Source: Uranotaenia lowii (lineage: Eukaryota > Arthropoda > Insecta > Diptera > Culicidae). Taken from it: DNA of 64,000 bases. The position numbers and the translations under genes are program-made. Location: positions 67,217,888-67,281,887 of the forward strand of contig NC_073692.1 in assembly GCF_029784155.1 (NCBI RefSeq), written 5' to 3'. The notes under the pieces are model-generated. The model was not told where the DNA came from. It saw only the letters and a program-made list of their open reading frames with translations, and did no database searches. Each line of letters opens with the position of its first letter. Positions within the stretch are counted from its first letter, which is position 1. Shown piece by piece: positions 45,990 through 58,193 of this stretch.

Positions 45990-47214
45990 GATTTACTATT
46001 TTATCTAAGCAAACTTCGTATTGTTAAAAGGATACATTTCACAGCGATTCCTTTACAGTTGCGTTAAAGGGCATCTTTGTAGGGGAAATCTAGCTTTTCA
46101 TAATAATTTTGAACTCTGCAAACATTAACACTTTCGTCGCCAAGGGATCTATATTTGAGTGAAAGGTGTATTTCTTAGAGGTACCGTCAGATAAAACGTG
46201 ACTCAACAATTTACTTTTTCTACATTTTCTCAACATCTTTCACTATGCGTAGGAAATCTGGAGCTCTCTAGCTGTAATTTCATTATTTTGGGCTCGACGA
46301 GTAAAACTATCAATATGTGAACATGTAAACAGTAATTGTATTACAGACCTCGTTCGAACATCTGATTTTGGCGACATTAGATTGGGGCACAGGTGCCAAA
46401 ATTGAACGGTTTTGCCTTTCTTACAGATAGGTACAATTATCGGTCGATTTGGGAGATAACTAATAATGACTCTTAGATATACCTTTACTTATAGGTACCA
46501 ATCGAATCATCTCGACGAGTTCTGACGATGTCTACGTATTTGTGTGTATTAGTGTGAGTTTGTGTACTCTTTGTTCTCGACGTTTTTGCCAAACTGGGTT
46601 GCACAATTAATATGATTTTCATCTTAAACTAATGAATATTTTTCCTCTTCAATCTATAAAAGAAAGAAAAAATAACAAAATGGTTTAAAAAATCCTTAGT
46701 AAATAACGTAATATGATCACTCCGAAAGTCGTGTCCATTTTGGCTTGGTAGCAATATCCAGCAATCACTAATCAAGATGATCAACATTATGACGTCATAT
46801 CTTTTATAACGTCATAGTCATAGGCGATAACCCGTTAGTAAACAAGGAGGAGCCTTCGAAAAAATGACAACCATTAATAAAATAATTACTAAAACAACAG
46901 AGTTGGTATGGTTGTATTTTATTAAGTTTTCCAGTTCAGCTTTTAGCCAAACCAAGTTTAAAAATTGGGGCTGAAGCCCCGTTTCATAATTGATATGAAT
47001 TGGATTGCATGAGAGGAAACAACCCCGAAGTTCAGTATGTCATTCAGAGTGACTTAACTCTCATATCTTTTACATCGATAGCGATTGTATTTTTTTTTCC
47101 TTTTTTATCAGGGATTTTTAATCAAGTAGGTTTAATCATCCCAAAGGGATAGCGATTGTAAGTCCCACCATTCGCCCAACGCTAAAATTGTAAGAACACA
47201 ATCTATTTTTCTTC
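45990..47214. other. AT-rich DNA, no gene
   Basis: Near 46405-46425, GGCACAGGTGCCAAAATTGAACGG resembles (in part) the palindromic block at 17704-17727. Nothing else recognised. Confidence 0.35.
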
Positions 47215-47313
47215 CATGCCGTTCGTGCTAGGGAACGTTTTTTCGAAGGAAAGGAAAAAATTACATAGCTTTATTCTTTCGTTCGAAGAAGCTTCTTGAG
47301 CACGAACGGCATG
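47215..47313. repeat. Hairpin with perfect 15-bp stem
   Basis: CATGCCGTTCGTGCT at 47215-47229 pairs exactly with AGCACGAACGGCATG at 47299-47313, across 69 bp containing a second weaker pairing (TTCGAAGGAAAG / CTTTCGTTCGAA). The size is in the range of a miRNA precursor, but the loop is large. It may equally be a foldback remnant. Confidence 0.6.
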
Positions 47314-47639
47314 AAAGAATTTCGTTCGTCAGCAAATTGAAAAACCAGATAAATCTAGCAACACACTTTAATAAGGGCGAAACTGCAAAATAAAAACAAT
47401 TCGAGCTAATGGTCAATCTGGATGGGGGCGAAACTTCAAAACATACTAAATTTACTGAAAAAAGTAAGAGCTCTTTATATCCAACGAACAGTGAGTGAAT
47501 TTTAAACACATTTCTTGATTTTATTTTTAACAAAAATTGGTGAATTTTTTCAATAGGATTCGATAACATGATCCGAAATTTCATACACAATTTTCTCGTT
47601 TCGAGCCTACTGCTAGTTAGCATCATAAATTTTCTTTAA

Positions 47640-48700
47640 TGACATAATAGAACCAATTGAAAAAAAAATACTGACAATAAAGACTAAAATGACACAAAAG
47701 ACAAAAATTACAAAATTGAAAAAATAAGAAAAAGAATTACTAAACAGAAAAAAAAATAACAAAGATTTAATTGATTCAAATGACATTATTGATATCATTT
47801 TAAAAATTGATAAAATTCAATTAAAGGACAAAAACTACATATTTGAGAAAATTGCAATAATGACAAAAAAATCACACTTTTGACAAAAATTTCAAATGTA
47901 ACAAAATATGGCAAAATGTACAAAATTGATAAAATCTAAAAAATATTAATTTTAACTGACAAAATTTAAAAAAATGTTCCAAAACGCCAAAATTGAAAAA
48001 TGACAACAACGAAAAATATATACAAATATTTAAAAAACGACATTCATGACAATTTTTTTTTAAATAACATAATTATCCAACAGGATAAAAAAAACAAAAA
48101 TTACAAAATTGACAAACTTCAAAATTTTATAAATTAATAAAAATGAACAAATTGAAAAACTGTTGAAAAAATCAAGAAATTGACAAAATGGATAAAAATG
48201 ACAAAGTCAATGAAATAGAATTAATTGAAAAAATTGACAAAATTGATTAAATAGTCAAAATTGAAAAACTGAAAGCGATTGACAAATTGGTATAAATTTA
48301 TAGAATCCATAATATATAGGAAAATTTCGAAACTGTATCAAAACGAAACAGATTATTTCCCTTTGCAAAAGTCGATCCATATCTCTCGTCTTTTGCCAAC
48401 CTCTTCCCATCTTTCCTCTAATCGCCGGTTTAGATGATATTCGAAAGGGGGTTTTCGAAACTAATTATATGCAAGCCAAGAAGCTGCTTACCGTTGATGT
48501 ATAAATTAAGGCGACTACGACGCCTGTATTGTATAAAAATGTCAAAATTGACAAAAATAACAAAATTTACAAAAATTATAAAAATCAACATCAAATCAAA
48601 AAAATCACAGAAATGACTATAAAGACCAAAATGACAAAAAATTTCTCAAATGACAAATATATTGACAAAATTAACATAAAATATTTACAAAATTGATGAA
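47640..48700. repeat. Low-complexity TGACAAAAAT/ATTGACAAAA tract
   Basis: About 1 kb of irregular, overlapping TGACAAAAATGAC and AAAATTGACAAAAT variants, partly interrupted at about 48290-48535. The complementary theme (TTTTGTCATTTTT) occurs at about 17090-17250. Not coding. Confidence 0.7.
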
Positions 48701-51700
48701 ATTGTCTAAGGCTACAATCCACTGTCAAGTGTATAAAGTCTGGTTTTTATTTTAAATAACTTAACATAATATTTTCCACTTTTATAAGACCTATTTATGT
48801 TAAACATAATTTATTACTTTATATTAACGTAATTGAATGTTGAAAAAGTATAACAATTATAGAAAAACATAAAACATAAGCATTTCATAAAACTGATGAA
48901 CAAATACAATCAAAAGACCGGCAGCAAAATAAAATCTTGAATAGTTGTGAAATTAGCAAAAAAAAAAATATGTGTGATAAAAACAACTTACATACATTCT
49001 AAATATATTTATCAAAACAAAAGAGTCTAAATGTGTCAGAACAAGGTAAAAATATCAAAAAAAAAACTTAAAATGATCCCAAATTGATGAAAATTGGCCT
49101 TAGTGTCCATTACAACTATGGTACATTTTTCGTCATAAGTTAGATGGAATTGATGAAAAAAATAGGGATGGTAGAACAGGTTAAACCAAAACCTAAAACC
49201 GGTATTATTGAGTTATTTTTCCAATATAGAACACCGGTTTTACGTTCTTCCAAATAGGCTTTTTTTTTATTTTTGCACCATCTTCTCAGTTATTCTTTAG
49301 AAATAATTTGACCAAAATCGCTATTTATCCCTCAATTTCCAACCTTTATGGATGGAATGTTATTATGGAAGTCATGTTATACACAATAACCACTTTCCAA
49401 AACGGCACCCTTAACTATCGCTTAACCTAATGACAGCTATCTTTCTGATGTGAAGTAATATTGTGCATGTTTTTGTATATGAAAAACTAAAATTTTGGTT
49501 AAGATATTTCGAATTTTTGTTTTCAGATAACGTCAATTTCACAAATTTGTCACATTGTTGATCGTTCACTTTTATCGCTGAACTCATATTTTTGTGAAGA
49601 ATGTGTAGGTTTATCGGATTATATTAAGCAATTATGTTCAAAATTTTGAATTGCCGGGTTTTCAAGAAGAAAAAAAAATCAAAGCCAGATTTGTTCGGCC
49701 CGGATGCCCGGATTGCATGAAAAATAGCCCAGTTTTTTCGGTGATTGAAAGAGACATTCAGATAGGCGTAAGATATCAACTTAACTTGTAGGCGGACAAA
49801 AATTAATGGAGGTTTTATTTGATTTCAATATCAAATAAGGATTTTTCCCGAAAAATTAAACTTTACAGAAACACACGAAAGGATTGGCAACACTATAGCG
49901 GTGTAAATTATTCTTTTACAATTCGGCATTTTTCATTATAGTCAGGGTGACCAATATCTTTGAGAATGAGTAACGGGATTTTTTAACATCATTTGCCAAA
50001 TTTACCAAAACCTTCAAATCAAGTAGGTGATGATAATTTTCGGGTCAAAAAAAGAATTTTCAGAAATATTTTCATCTATATCAATAAGATTTTTTCAGGA
50101 AGCATAGAACTCAATTTCAGGTGCTACGGGGAAAAATGAAAGTTAAAATTGATTTTCTAATATTTTCCTCTTGATTTTATTCGAATGATAGGAGAATTTT
50201 TAATCAAATGCCCGGTTTTTGCCAGGTTTATAAAACGCCTTGCATTGCCTGGCCCAGTTACGTGCTGGAAAAATGCTTGAAAACGGTAATTTTTGACCAA
50301 AAACAACGATTAATTCAGATTGTTGAGAGAATTTCACACTAAAAAATATTTCGTTGAAAAGTGTTCTTAGGTCAGCCATGCTACAAATTTGAATATACAT
50401 ATGTAGATATCGGTTTTGGGGGTATATCTGTAGTAAATGTTAGAACTTCAACTCAAAATAACAAACAATCGAAGCTGTAGGGTGAGTTATCTAAAAATAA
50501 AAATCTGAAATTCTCTTACCATTTGAATCTATCATTGATTTTGGCCGCAACTCACTGTTTCTTAAATAAATTGCCCAAAAACGTAAAATATGCCTTCAAT
50601 CTTATTACAAACACATGAGTGTGATAACAGAAAGTGGATCTCCAATAATACGAAAAATAAAAAAAATTTCATTCTCTGAAAAACAGAAATTAAAAAACAA
50701 GCAAATCAACACCAACAAATAAACTTTATTTTGAAAACAAAATGTGAAAAAACAGTTCCAGCAACAGTCATTTCAAAAATCCTTGGGCTGTCAATACTCG
50801 ACTTTTTGGCCATTTTTGTGAACTCAATCTGCATTGCATTTCAGATTTTTAATATGATTTAAATCATTAATTAATTTTTTATTTCACAATCAAAATTTAA
50901 AACCATTTATTTTTAATAAGTTTTTTCAATCGTGTAACACGTGCGATTTCGCGCGTGAGGATTTCAGCCTCTCCCATACAACTTCCGCTTTCATCAAACG
51001 AGTGATTTACGCGCCACCTCATATGAGGACCACTCGTCGAGGTTGGTTGCCCGGCTAGACTCCCGACCTCAGGGCGGGTTGTCCAAATGGATCCGAAAAA
51101 GGACACGGAATGATTAGGGGAATGGGGATGCCAGGAAAATAGACCAGCAGTTGCACCGTCGTGCCAAAAGGATAGCTGGGACGCAAACCGTTGTTCTATC
51201 CGCTCGAAAAGCACTCGCTTGCGCATCTCGTCATGGGTGGAACTCACCTTCCTACCTTTCTCCTTCCCATAATAGAGACGTAAACGAGGGAACTGTTTTC
51301 CCGAGCAGTTCATCCCGGAGTAAAATAAAGAAAACAGAAAAAACTACAAGCAAACTCTAGAAACTAAGCGAACAAAACACGTGAAATACCTTTTCGAACC
51401 AGACGCAATTGTTCAGGGGGAAAGCTCAATAAAATTACATCAACATAATTGTTTTAGGACGACATAACTACAATTTTATTCAAAGGAACTATATACAAGC
51501 ATACTAAAGTTGCTTTAATGACTACATTCAGTGGTTGATTTTATATTTATAAACGTATTTTTGGGTTTTGTTGTTGGTTTCTATTTATATATTTACATAT
51601 CTGTTCTATTTGTTCCTGTGCTGTCTTGCTTTCCCTAGTTGTGCGGTTTTAGTTTGAGAATAAGCTTTTATTTGCGAAGCTTCTCAACTGGGGAACTGTA

Positions 51701-51884
51701 ATTAGCTAAGTTCCCAAACTGTGTGTGTTTCAATGATTCTAAGGGCCAGGGGGTTATATGCGCATATGTTTTCGGATTCTCATACTCACGGTACCGTTTT
51801 CTTGGCTCGATGCCGATAAAGCAGAGCTGCCTGGCTCGTTGTCTGGGTGACTTACTGTTGTTGTTGTTGTTGTTGTTGCTGTAA
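48701..51884. other. Gene-free; GC-richer block 50.93-51.35 kb
   Basis: Mostly AT-rich, with GCCCGGATT/TGCCCGGTTTTTGCC echoes at 49650-49735 and 50205-50255. At 50897-51313 a 138-codon minus frame lies in balanced-GC sequence, but I recognise no domain and its codons overlap a plus frame. It is a weak candidate exon only. 51733-51770 repeats GTTATATGCGCATATG, as at the window start. 51855-51878 is (TTG)n next to the gap. Confidence 0.35.
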
Positions 51885-52384
51885 NNNNNNNNNNNNNNNN
51901 NNNNNNNNNNNNNNNNNNNNNNNNNNNNNNNNNNNNNNNNNNNNNNNNNNNNNNNNNNNNNNNNNNNNNNNNNNNNNNNNNNNNNNNNNNNNNNNNNNNN
52001 NNNNNNNNNNNNNNNNNNNNNNNNNNNNNNNNNNNNNNNNNNNNNNNNNNNNNNNNNNNNNNNNNNNNNNNNNNNNNNNNNNNNNNNNNNNNNNNNNNNN
52101 NNNNNNNNNNNNNNNNNNNNNNNNNNNNNNNNNNNNNNNNNNNNNNNNNNNNNNNNNNNNNNNNNNNNNNNNNNNNNNNNNNNNNNNNNNNNNNNNNNNN
52201 NNNNNNNNNNNNNNNNNNNNNNNNNNNNNNNNNNNNNNNNNNNNNNNNNNNNNNNNNNNNNNNNNNNNNNNNNNNNNNNNNNNNNNNNNNNNNNNNNNNN
52301 NNNNNNNNNNNNNNNNNNNNNNNNNNNNNNNNNNNNNNNNNNNNNNNNNNNNNNNNNNNNNNNNNNNNNNNNNNNNNNNNNNNN
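51885..52384. other. Assembly gap (500 N)
   Basis: Exactly 500 undetermined bases, a conventional placeholder size, flanked by (TTG)n on the left and (AAT)n-rich sequence on the right. Frames reported across it are meaningless. Confidence 0.99.
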
Positions 52385-53652
52385 TTTGAGAAAAAATTGA
52401 GAAAAAAATTCACAAAAAAAATAATAATAATAATAAAAATGACAGAACTCAAAAAAGACAATACTGACAAGAATGTATTCTTAATTTTAATTTTCAAGTT
52501 CCCATATACTGTAACTTGAAAAAGAGTTCATGAAGATTATTTAAAAAAATTCCATTGAAACTGGATCATACAGGATGTTTTAGTAAATAAAAAATCACTT
52601 ATTTGTTGCATTTAAAGTTATTTATAAAATGCAATTTTGAATTTAATAATTTCAAATAAATTTTGATTTACGGCACTAGAAATTCTTTAATCATAACTTA
52701 ATTATTCAGAATCAAGGGAACTATTATTTGTTTATGATTTTGTACAAAATGTATCCACATTTAATTGACAGTCTTGAGCAATTTATGCAATTTCAATTTT
52801 CTAGGGCTTAAAGGTATTTTTCAATCGATTGATTTTTTATACAGAAGTTGTTATCAAGTTTGAATTTTTTGAACTAAATTATTTTCCCGGGAAATGTTCG
52901 TTTGCGTTGTGATAATTAGTTAATTAAATAACAAAATAAGTGATTGGGCCAATGGACTGTATTATTCTGTAGAAATTAAACGCACTGGTTTCTAACTTAA
53001 AAGGATATATATTTTCTGAATCACTCTATTTACAAAGGTTAAAAGGTATTCATCACTCTTCAAAATTATAGGAATGATGTCTTAATATGGTTTAACACAA
53101 ATTCTTAAAAAGGCAGATATTTACTTAAATTCACGGATTTTTTCTTGAACGAGTAATGTAACGCGCACGGAATTTTAATCTTAACTGACTTAAGAAGTCC
53201 TACAAAAATTTTATTCTTTTTTTTGAAGAGAGCTTCTTTTGATATTTTTTCGCAATTTTTGCAAATAATATTTGAACAAGTACAGATTACTGACTCATTG
53301 TTTTGGTGCTTAAAGAATTGGTTTTGTTTGTCTTGTGTTACCTCAACAGATAAAATGGGCATTTGAAAGGGTGATTTCGAATTTCAAATAAATTTTGAGT
53401 GAATAATGGAAGAAAACCACTAGTAGATATATGAAACGATTTTTTAGAAGAATAGAATGAAGGAAATCTCGCTAGAATAAAAAAGTTAGACTACTACCCA
53501 TGTATTGATCATAAAAAAATTAAAAAAATTAACAACTATCGTAGAACATTCCGAAATGAAATGGATGTTTTTGTAAAAAGCAAATGTTATCTTATCAAAA
53601 TCTTCCTTCTGTATGAGTAGTTAATGGGTAGCTCCTTTTTTTTTAATTTGTG
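52385..53652. other. AT-rich intergenic DNA
   Basis: No gene, repeat border or RNA recognised. A minus 85-codon frame at 53105-53362 is within AT-rich sequence and shows no domain. Confidence 0.4.
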
Positions 53653-53811
53653 GGGGCATTCAAATATTACGTAACGCAATCGAAAATTTAACTCCCCCCC
53701 CTCCCCCTGCGTAACACATTTGTAGAAGATTTTCAATACAAAATTCACAAAACGGAAAAATCTCTTATACCCCATCCCTCTAAACGCGTTACGTAATATT
53801 TGAATGGTACC
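53653..53811. mobile_element. MITE with ATTCAAATATTACGTAACGC ends
   Basis: Left GGGGCATTC...TACGTAACGC (53653-53677) is mirrored by GCGTTACGTAATATTTGAATG and GTACC (53786-53811). A CCCCCCCTCCCCC tract follows the left end. 159 bp, no ORF. A related end is at 16916-16940. Confidence 0.75.
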
Positions 53812-55269
53812 TCGCCACCATTCTAGTGGAGTTAAGAATAATCATTATCTAACCCATCCAACATTTGTCGACCATCAGGTTGGTGCGCTATGCGGTCGAG
53901 TGACTACAGGCAGAGAGAGAGAGTGGGCGCATCAGGTATTGTTCCACCCGAGAAATCATCCTTCCTAACGAAGGACCCGAAACCCGAAAAGGACCATCTG
54001 TTGCAGGGATGATTTCCTGATTGTGTACCGACCATGCCGTGGATGGAATGAGGGTGCATAAATTTACCTACTAGCTATGCGGGGGTGGGGGAGCTGATGC
54101 GTAACATTGCTCCACACACGCGAGCGCAAGACCAGCAAGGAAGCGTAAATACCTTCGTTAGAGAGATGGACTATGGCTAGGACGAAAACAAGTGACGGCA
54201 CTTGAGGCGTTTGACCCTACCCCTTAAAAACTATGGAACATCTTCGTTTTGTGCACCGTCATCTGAACGATGCGGGGTGGTTGTTGTTTTGTGACTTTAA
54301 TGTTTGTCGAATTCCCGGTCCGGCACGGGCTGGTCACGGGCTGCTAGTTAGAGAGGCGCATAGTGCACGTGACCACCACACCAGCAGGACTCGAATGCTT
54401 TTTTTTTTACTTTTTAAGGAAAAACTGTCCTCATTTGACCGTGACTGACTTGGAATGGTTGGGTGATTTGGCGTCTCCTGCGCATGCCATTGTGTGGTGC
54501 CGAATCGTCAGGATCCCGTATGGCACGCGTCGGTCCGTGTCCGTTCATTTTGGTGCGCGTCCATCAGGTTCAGGCTAGGCACTTTACCGGTTGACTAACA
54601 AGTGATGGTTTTCGTGATAACAAGTTGGGTTATATGATAGAAAGGTTGAAGGAAGTTACTGGTGCATTTAGGAGCGCCATATGGAATTGGAGTTTGTAAC
54701 GTCCGTTCTTGCAAATATCAGCTGCAGCTGTCCGTTGAGGTTGAAAAGGTTGGTTTCTGATAAGAAGCAACCGAAAAGTTCGTTAAAAAATTCCAAAAGA
54801 ATTCTAAGAGACTACATTTAGCTACAAGGTAATAAGCTGTAGATAAACTTCCTTGAAATTTTGAAAATATTAAAGAATCGATGGATGAAGATCACGATGG
54901 AAGATAACGATGGTCTGCTAAAATCATTGTCTAATTTCCTCAAAATTTATAAATTTTAAAGTGTTTTTCCATCTGACTTCATTTTTTTTTTTTATAAAAA
55001 CCATGTAACCAAAAACGTTACGGCACAATCTACTTTGTCAAGTTTTCAATTCATAAATCGATTGCTCCGAATCAAATCGGTAAGAGGTGATTTTGTCTAA
55101 ATACTGTTCTGCTTCTTGGCAACCAAAAAACAACTGGTTGCGTAGTTGTCGAACTGGAGCGTAGATGTTTAAACTGTGGAGCAGTTGCGGACAGTAAACA
55201 GCGTTGGTTCAAATATCGTAAATGAAGATTCGTTGCTGATAGTTTCATCTTTGACTCAAAGGCTCTATT
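53812..55269. other. GC-richer non-repetitive block 53.85-54.6 kb
   Basis: Balanced GC with G-rich (GGGGGTGGGGGAGC) and C-rich runs and a small hairpin (GAAATCATCC...GGATGATTTC, about 53958-54018). Two short plus frames (54233-54448, 54363-54578) overlap and show no domain. Candidate regulatory region. 54620-55269 is AT-rich. Confidence 0.3.
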
Positions 55270-55485
55270 GATAGTACACACTACGAAAAAAATTTGCAAA
55301 ATCACATCACATGTGATGCAAATAAAAAGAAGCATCATAAATGATGGAATTTTCAGTGCTAGTTGAAAATTACATGCCAGTAAAATTTTGCAATGTGTAA
55401 AATAAAAATGATGCAAATCATAAAATCACTGAATATAAGAAGAAAAACTTTCCAGTTGTAATATGTTTTGTTTGATTTATTGTTA
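55270..55485. repeat. Partial copy of the CATCACATRTGATG MITE
   Basis: AATCACATCACATGTGATG, AAGCATCATAAATGATGG and AATTTTCAGTGC match the left half of 57395-57600. The other half is not seen and the compound repeat starts at 55486, so this copy is probably interrupted or truncated there. Confidence 0.5.
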
Positions 55486-56796
55486 ACTAGCTGATCCCAT
55501 ACGAACTCCGTTTCGCTTTCAACTTGGAATATGTCATGAATAGTTTGTATGAAAGCCAATTGCCAAGCATTTTCCAGATGCACTTCTGAATTCATTGTTC
55601 AGTAATAATTGCAAAAATATTGGTCGATCACTTTGTCTGTCGTCTGCTATTAAATTTGAAATCAGAAATCCTTTGACCGTGCCAAAAAAAACGTGTATAA
55701 ATTTCGACTCGATCATTGCATAACAACACAATTATTGCCAAAAGCTAAACTTTTTTCGGGGGATCTTATACAATCTTTGATGACTGAAATCGATTGCCGT
55801 TCCCTCAAAACTCCCGTGTGAAAATTTTCAAAACAATCCATTGTAAAATAACGTCAATATTGCTAAAAAAAGTGAAAAATTAATTTATATGGACGACCCC
55901 TTTCGTCGACCCCTGGCAAAACATTCGACATCTGAAATCGGTTGCTCGTCCCTGAAAACTACCGTGTGCAAATTTTCATCCAAATCCGATGTAAAATAAC
56001 GACGATATTGCAAAAATATTAAAAGGTTTATATGGACGACCCCCTTTGCCGGCCCCTTACACTGAATTAAATACCTGAAATCCATTGCCCATCTCTCAAA
56101 ACTCTCGTGTACCAATTTTCGTCTGAATCCGATGTATAATAACGACAATATCGCATCAACAGTGAATAGTTAATATGGACGACCCCTTTGGCCGACCCCT
56201 GATTTTAGTTTGGATAAGTGAAATTAGTTGTTTGTCCCTAATAAACTCCTATGTGCAAATTTTCATCCTAATCCGATGTATAAAAACATCAATATCACTA
56301 AGATACTGAAAATTTAATATGGACGACCCCTTGTGCCGGCCCCTACACTGAATTCGATACCTCAAATCGATTGCACGTCACTCAAAACTATCGTGTACCC
56401 ATTTTCATCTGAATACGATGTATAATAACATCAAAATCGCAAAAACAGCGAACAGTTAATATGGACGACCCCTTTGGTTGACCCCTTACACAAAATTTGA
56501 CACCTGAAATCGATTGCACGTCTTTCAAAACACTCATGTGCAAATTTTCAACACGATCCGACGAAAAGTAACGTCATTATCGCGAAAACATTATTTGTGT
56601 TCTATGGAAGACCCTCTTCAGAAGGGGTCATCCGAAAATCTAAAAACATTTTTCATCCTTCCTGGTCCTAATGAGCATCCATGCCAAATTTCAGCTCTCT
56701 AGCCCTTAAGACGGCTGAGTCTATAGAGGACAAACAAACAAACAAACAAACAAACAAACAAACAAACATACAGAAATTGCTTTTTATATATATAGA
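55486..56796 (+). repeat. Compound dispersed repeat with about seven 140-bp units
   Basis: Starts ACTAGCTGATCCCATACGAA, proceeds through about seven direct units each carrying TATGGACGACCCCTTTG, GACATCTGAAATCG, CTCAAAACT and GTGCAAATTTTCATC, then GATGTATAATAACG. It ends CTTAAGACGGCTGAG, (ACAA)n and TTTTTATATATATAGAT. A truncated copy is at 1790-2271. Unit spacing is roughly 135-150 bp. The defined start and tail suggest a mobile element, but I cannot place its class. Frames at 55885-56148 and 56514-56702 are repeat by-products. Confidence 0.75.
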
Positions 56797-56944
56797 TATG
56801 ATTCAATTATAGAATAATCTCATCTCTAAGTGAAAACAAAATCCTCATTTTCGTAGGCGATGGAAAGAATTAGAAAAACATGAGATTTCAAAGAACAAAA
56901 GAACATAAGCCGTAAATATCATGAATTTTTGCGAAAAGATACAA

Positions 56945-57015
56945 CGACTCACCGGCAGGACTTGAACCAGCGATCTCCGCTTCAGTACAACGGCGCATTA
57001 GCCAAGGTACAAAGA
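56945..57015 (-). mobile_element. tRNA-derived SINE-like head
   Basis: Minus strand reads TGGCTAATGCGC (A-box-like, 56993-57004), then TGAAGCGGAGATCG, then GGTTCAAGTCC (B box, 56958-56968), a good match to the Pol III internal promoter. The lack of a convincing acceptor stem argues for SINE rather than a functional tRNA gene. A relative is at 27955-28120. Confidence 0.65.
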
Positions 57016-57394
57016 TGTACCAAGCGATCACATAACATCAGTATTGAATAACATCATTCTATTATATAAATAACTCATTTCATTAGGCGGCATTTTTTTT
57101 TATCTAGAGCCGCTTCCAGAACCACATCCCTGCTTCTCGAAGATATCTGGGAATCATCAAAACCGATAAACTTATTCGCGCGCGGGAAAAATGCTTATAC
57201 AAATACTTTGGTGCACGACGTGGCTTAACAATTTGTTTACATTTGTCTGGTCCTTTTCTGGCAGTTTATAATGTTCGTTCAGTGTATTGTAATATTGATT
57301 AAATTCAAATTCAATGTCTTTATAACATTCCATGTCGTGTTATTTTACGAAATTTCTAATTCAGTGTTGCTGAGAATTTGGCGTGACCAAAAAA

Positions 57395-57600
57395 AAACTT
57401 GTAGAATAACATCACATATGATGTAACGAAATAGAAGCATCACAAATGATGGAATTTTCAGTACGAGTCAAACTTAAACAGACGTAAAATATGATCGACA
57501 TATAAAATATAAATGACGTGTAATATTTAATTCGCACAGAAAATTCCATCCTTTTGATACTTCTTTTTATTTACATCATATTGGATTATAATTTACATCC
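57395..57600. mobile_element. MITE with ACATCACATATGATGT ends
   Basis: 57405-57460 (CATCACATATGATGT, AGAAGCATCACAAATGATGG, AATTTTC) is mirrored by 57539-57590 (GAAAATTCCATCC, TTTTGATACTTCTTTTTATT, TACATCATATTGG). About 200 bp, no ORF. A partial copy lies at 55270-55485. Confidence 0.55.
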
Positions 57601-58193
57601 AATAATCGCGTTCCGTTTCAAGTAATATTTGTGCCATTAGAATTCAGTGCTGTTAATAGTTCATTCATTTTTTTTTAATCAAAAGTAACCCTAAGATTGA
57701 GCCCTCGATTGAGCTTCCACTTAAAACGTAGACGTAAACGATTGAAACTCTATTCAATTACAATTACACTTACCGCCATTGACTTCCATTCCATAAATAT
57801 TGCACCACGCCAGTAATCTGTCGATGTCATCTTAAAGTGCAGCGCAATCATTTTTGAATCTATGATTCAAAATATTTTAATATCATTAACAAACAGCTGT
57901 TTCGGTAATTGAAGGAATACAAACAACACGTAGATCTGCGTTTCTAAGTGGTTGCCCTGTGGTGTACCAGACTGCATAATGAACAAATTAGAATGAGTAC
58001 TACGAATGTTGGTTGAACATCGATGATTAAGCAGGTACGACGATAACCATTTGGTTGCCCATACAGGAAAGCCCTAGCGAGTAAGTTTTTCTATGACGAT
58101 TCTGTGTGGAACTTTATCGAAGGCCTTGCCGAAGTCGATGTATATTGAGTCCATTTGTTGTTTCTTATGTGTTGAGGTGTGAAATTTGTCGGC

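Noticed and set aside
50897..51313. 138-codon minus ORF as a host gene
   Set aside because: No domain, an overlapping frame on the other strand and no splice or UTR context; kept only as a weak candidate in the region note.
51754..52497. Frames spanning the N block
   Set aside because: They exist only because undetermined bases lack stops.
56945..57015. Functional tRNA gene
   Set aside because: A and B boxes are present, but I could not find a proper acceptor stem or anticodon loop, and a diverged repeat copy exists at 27955-28120.
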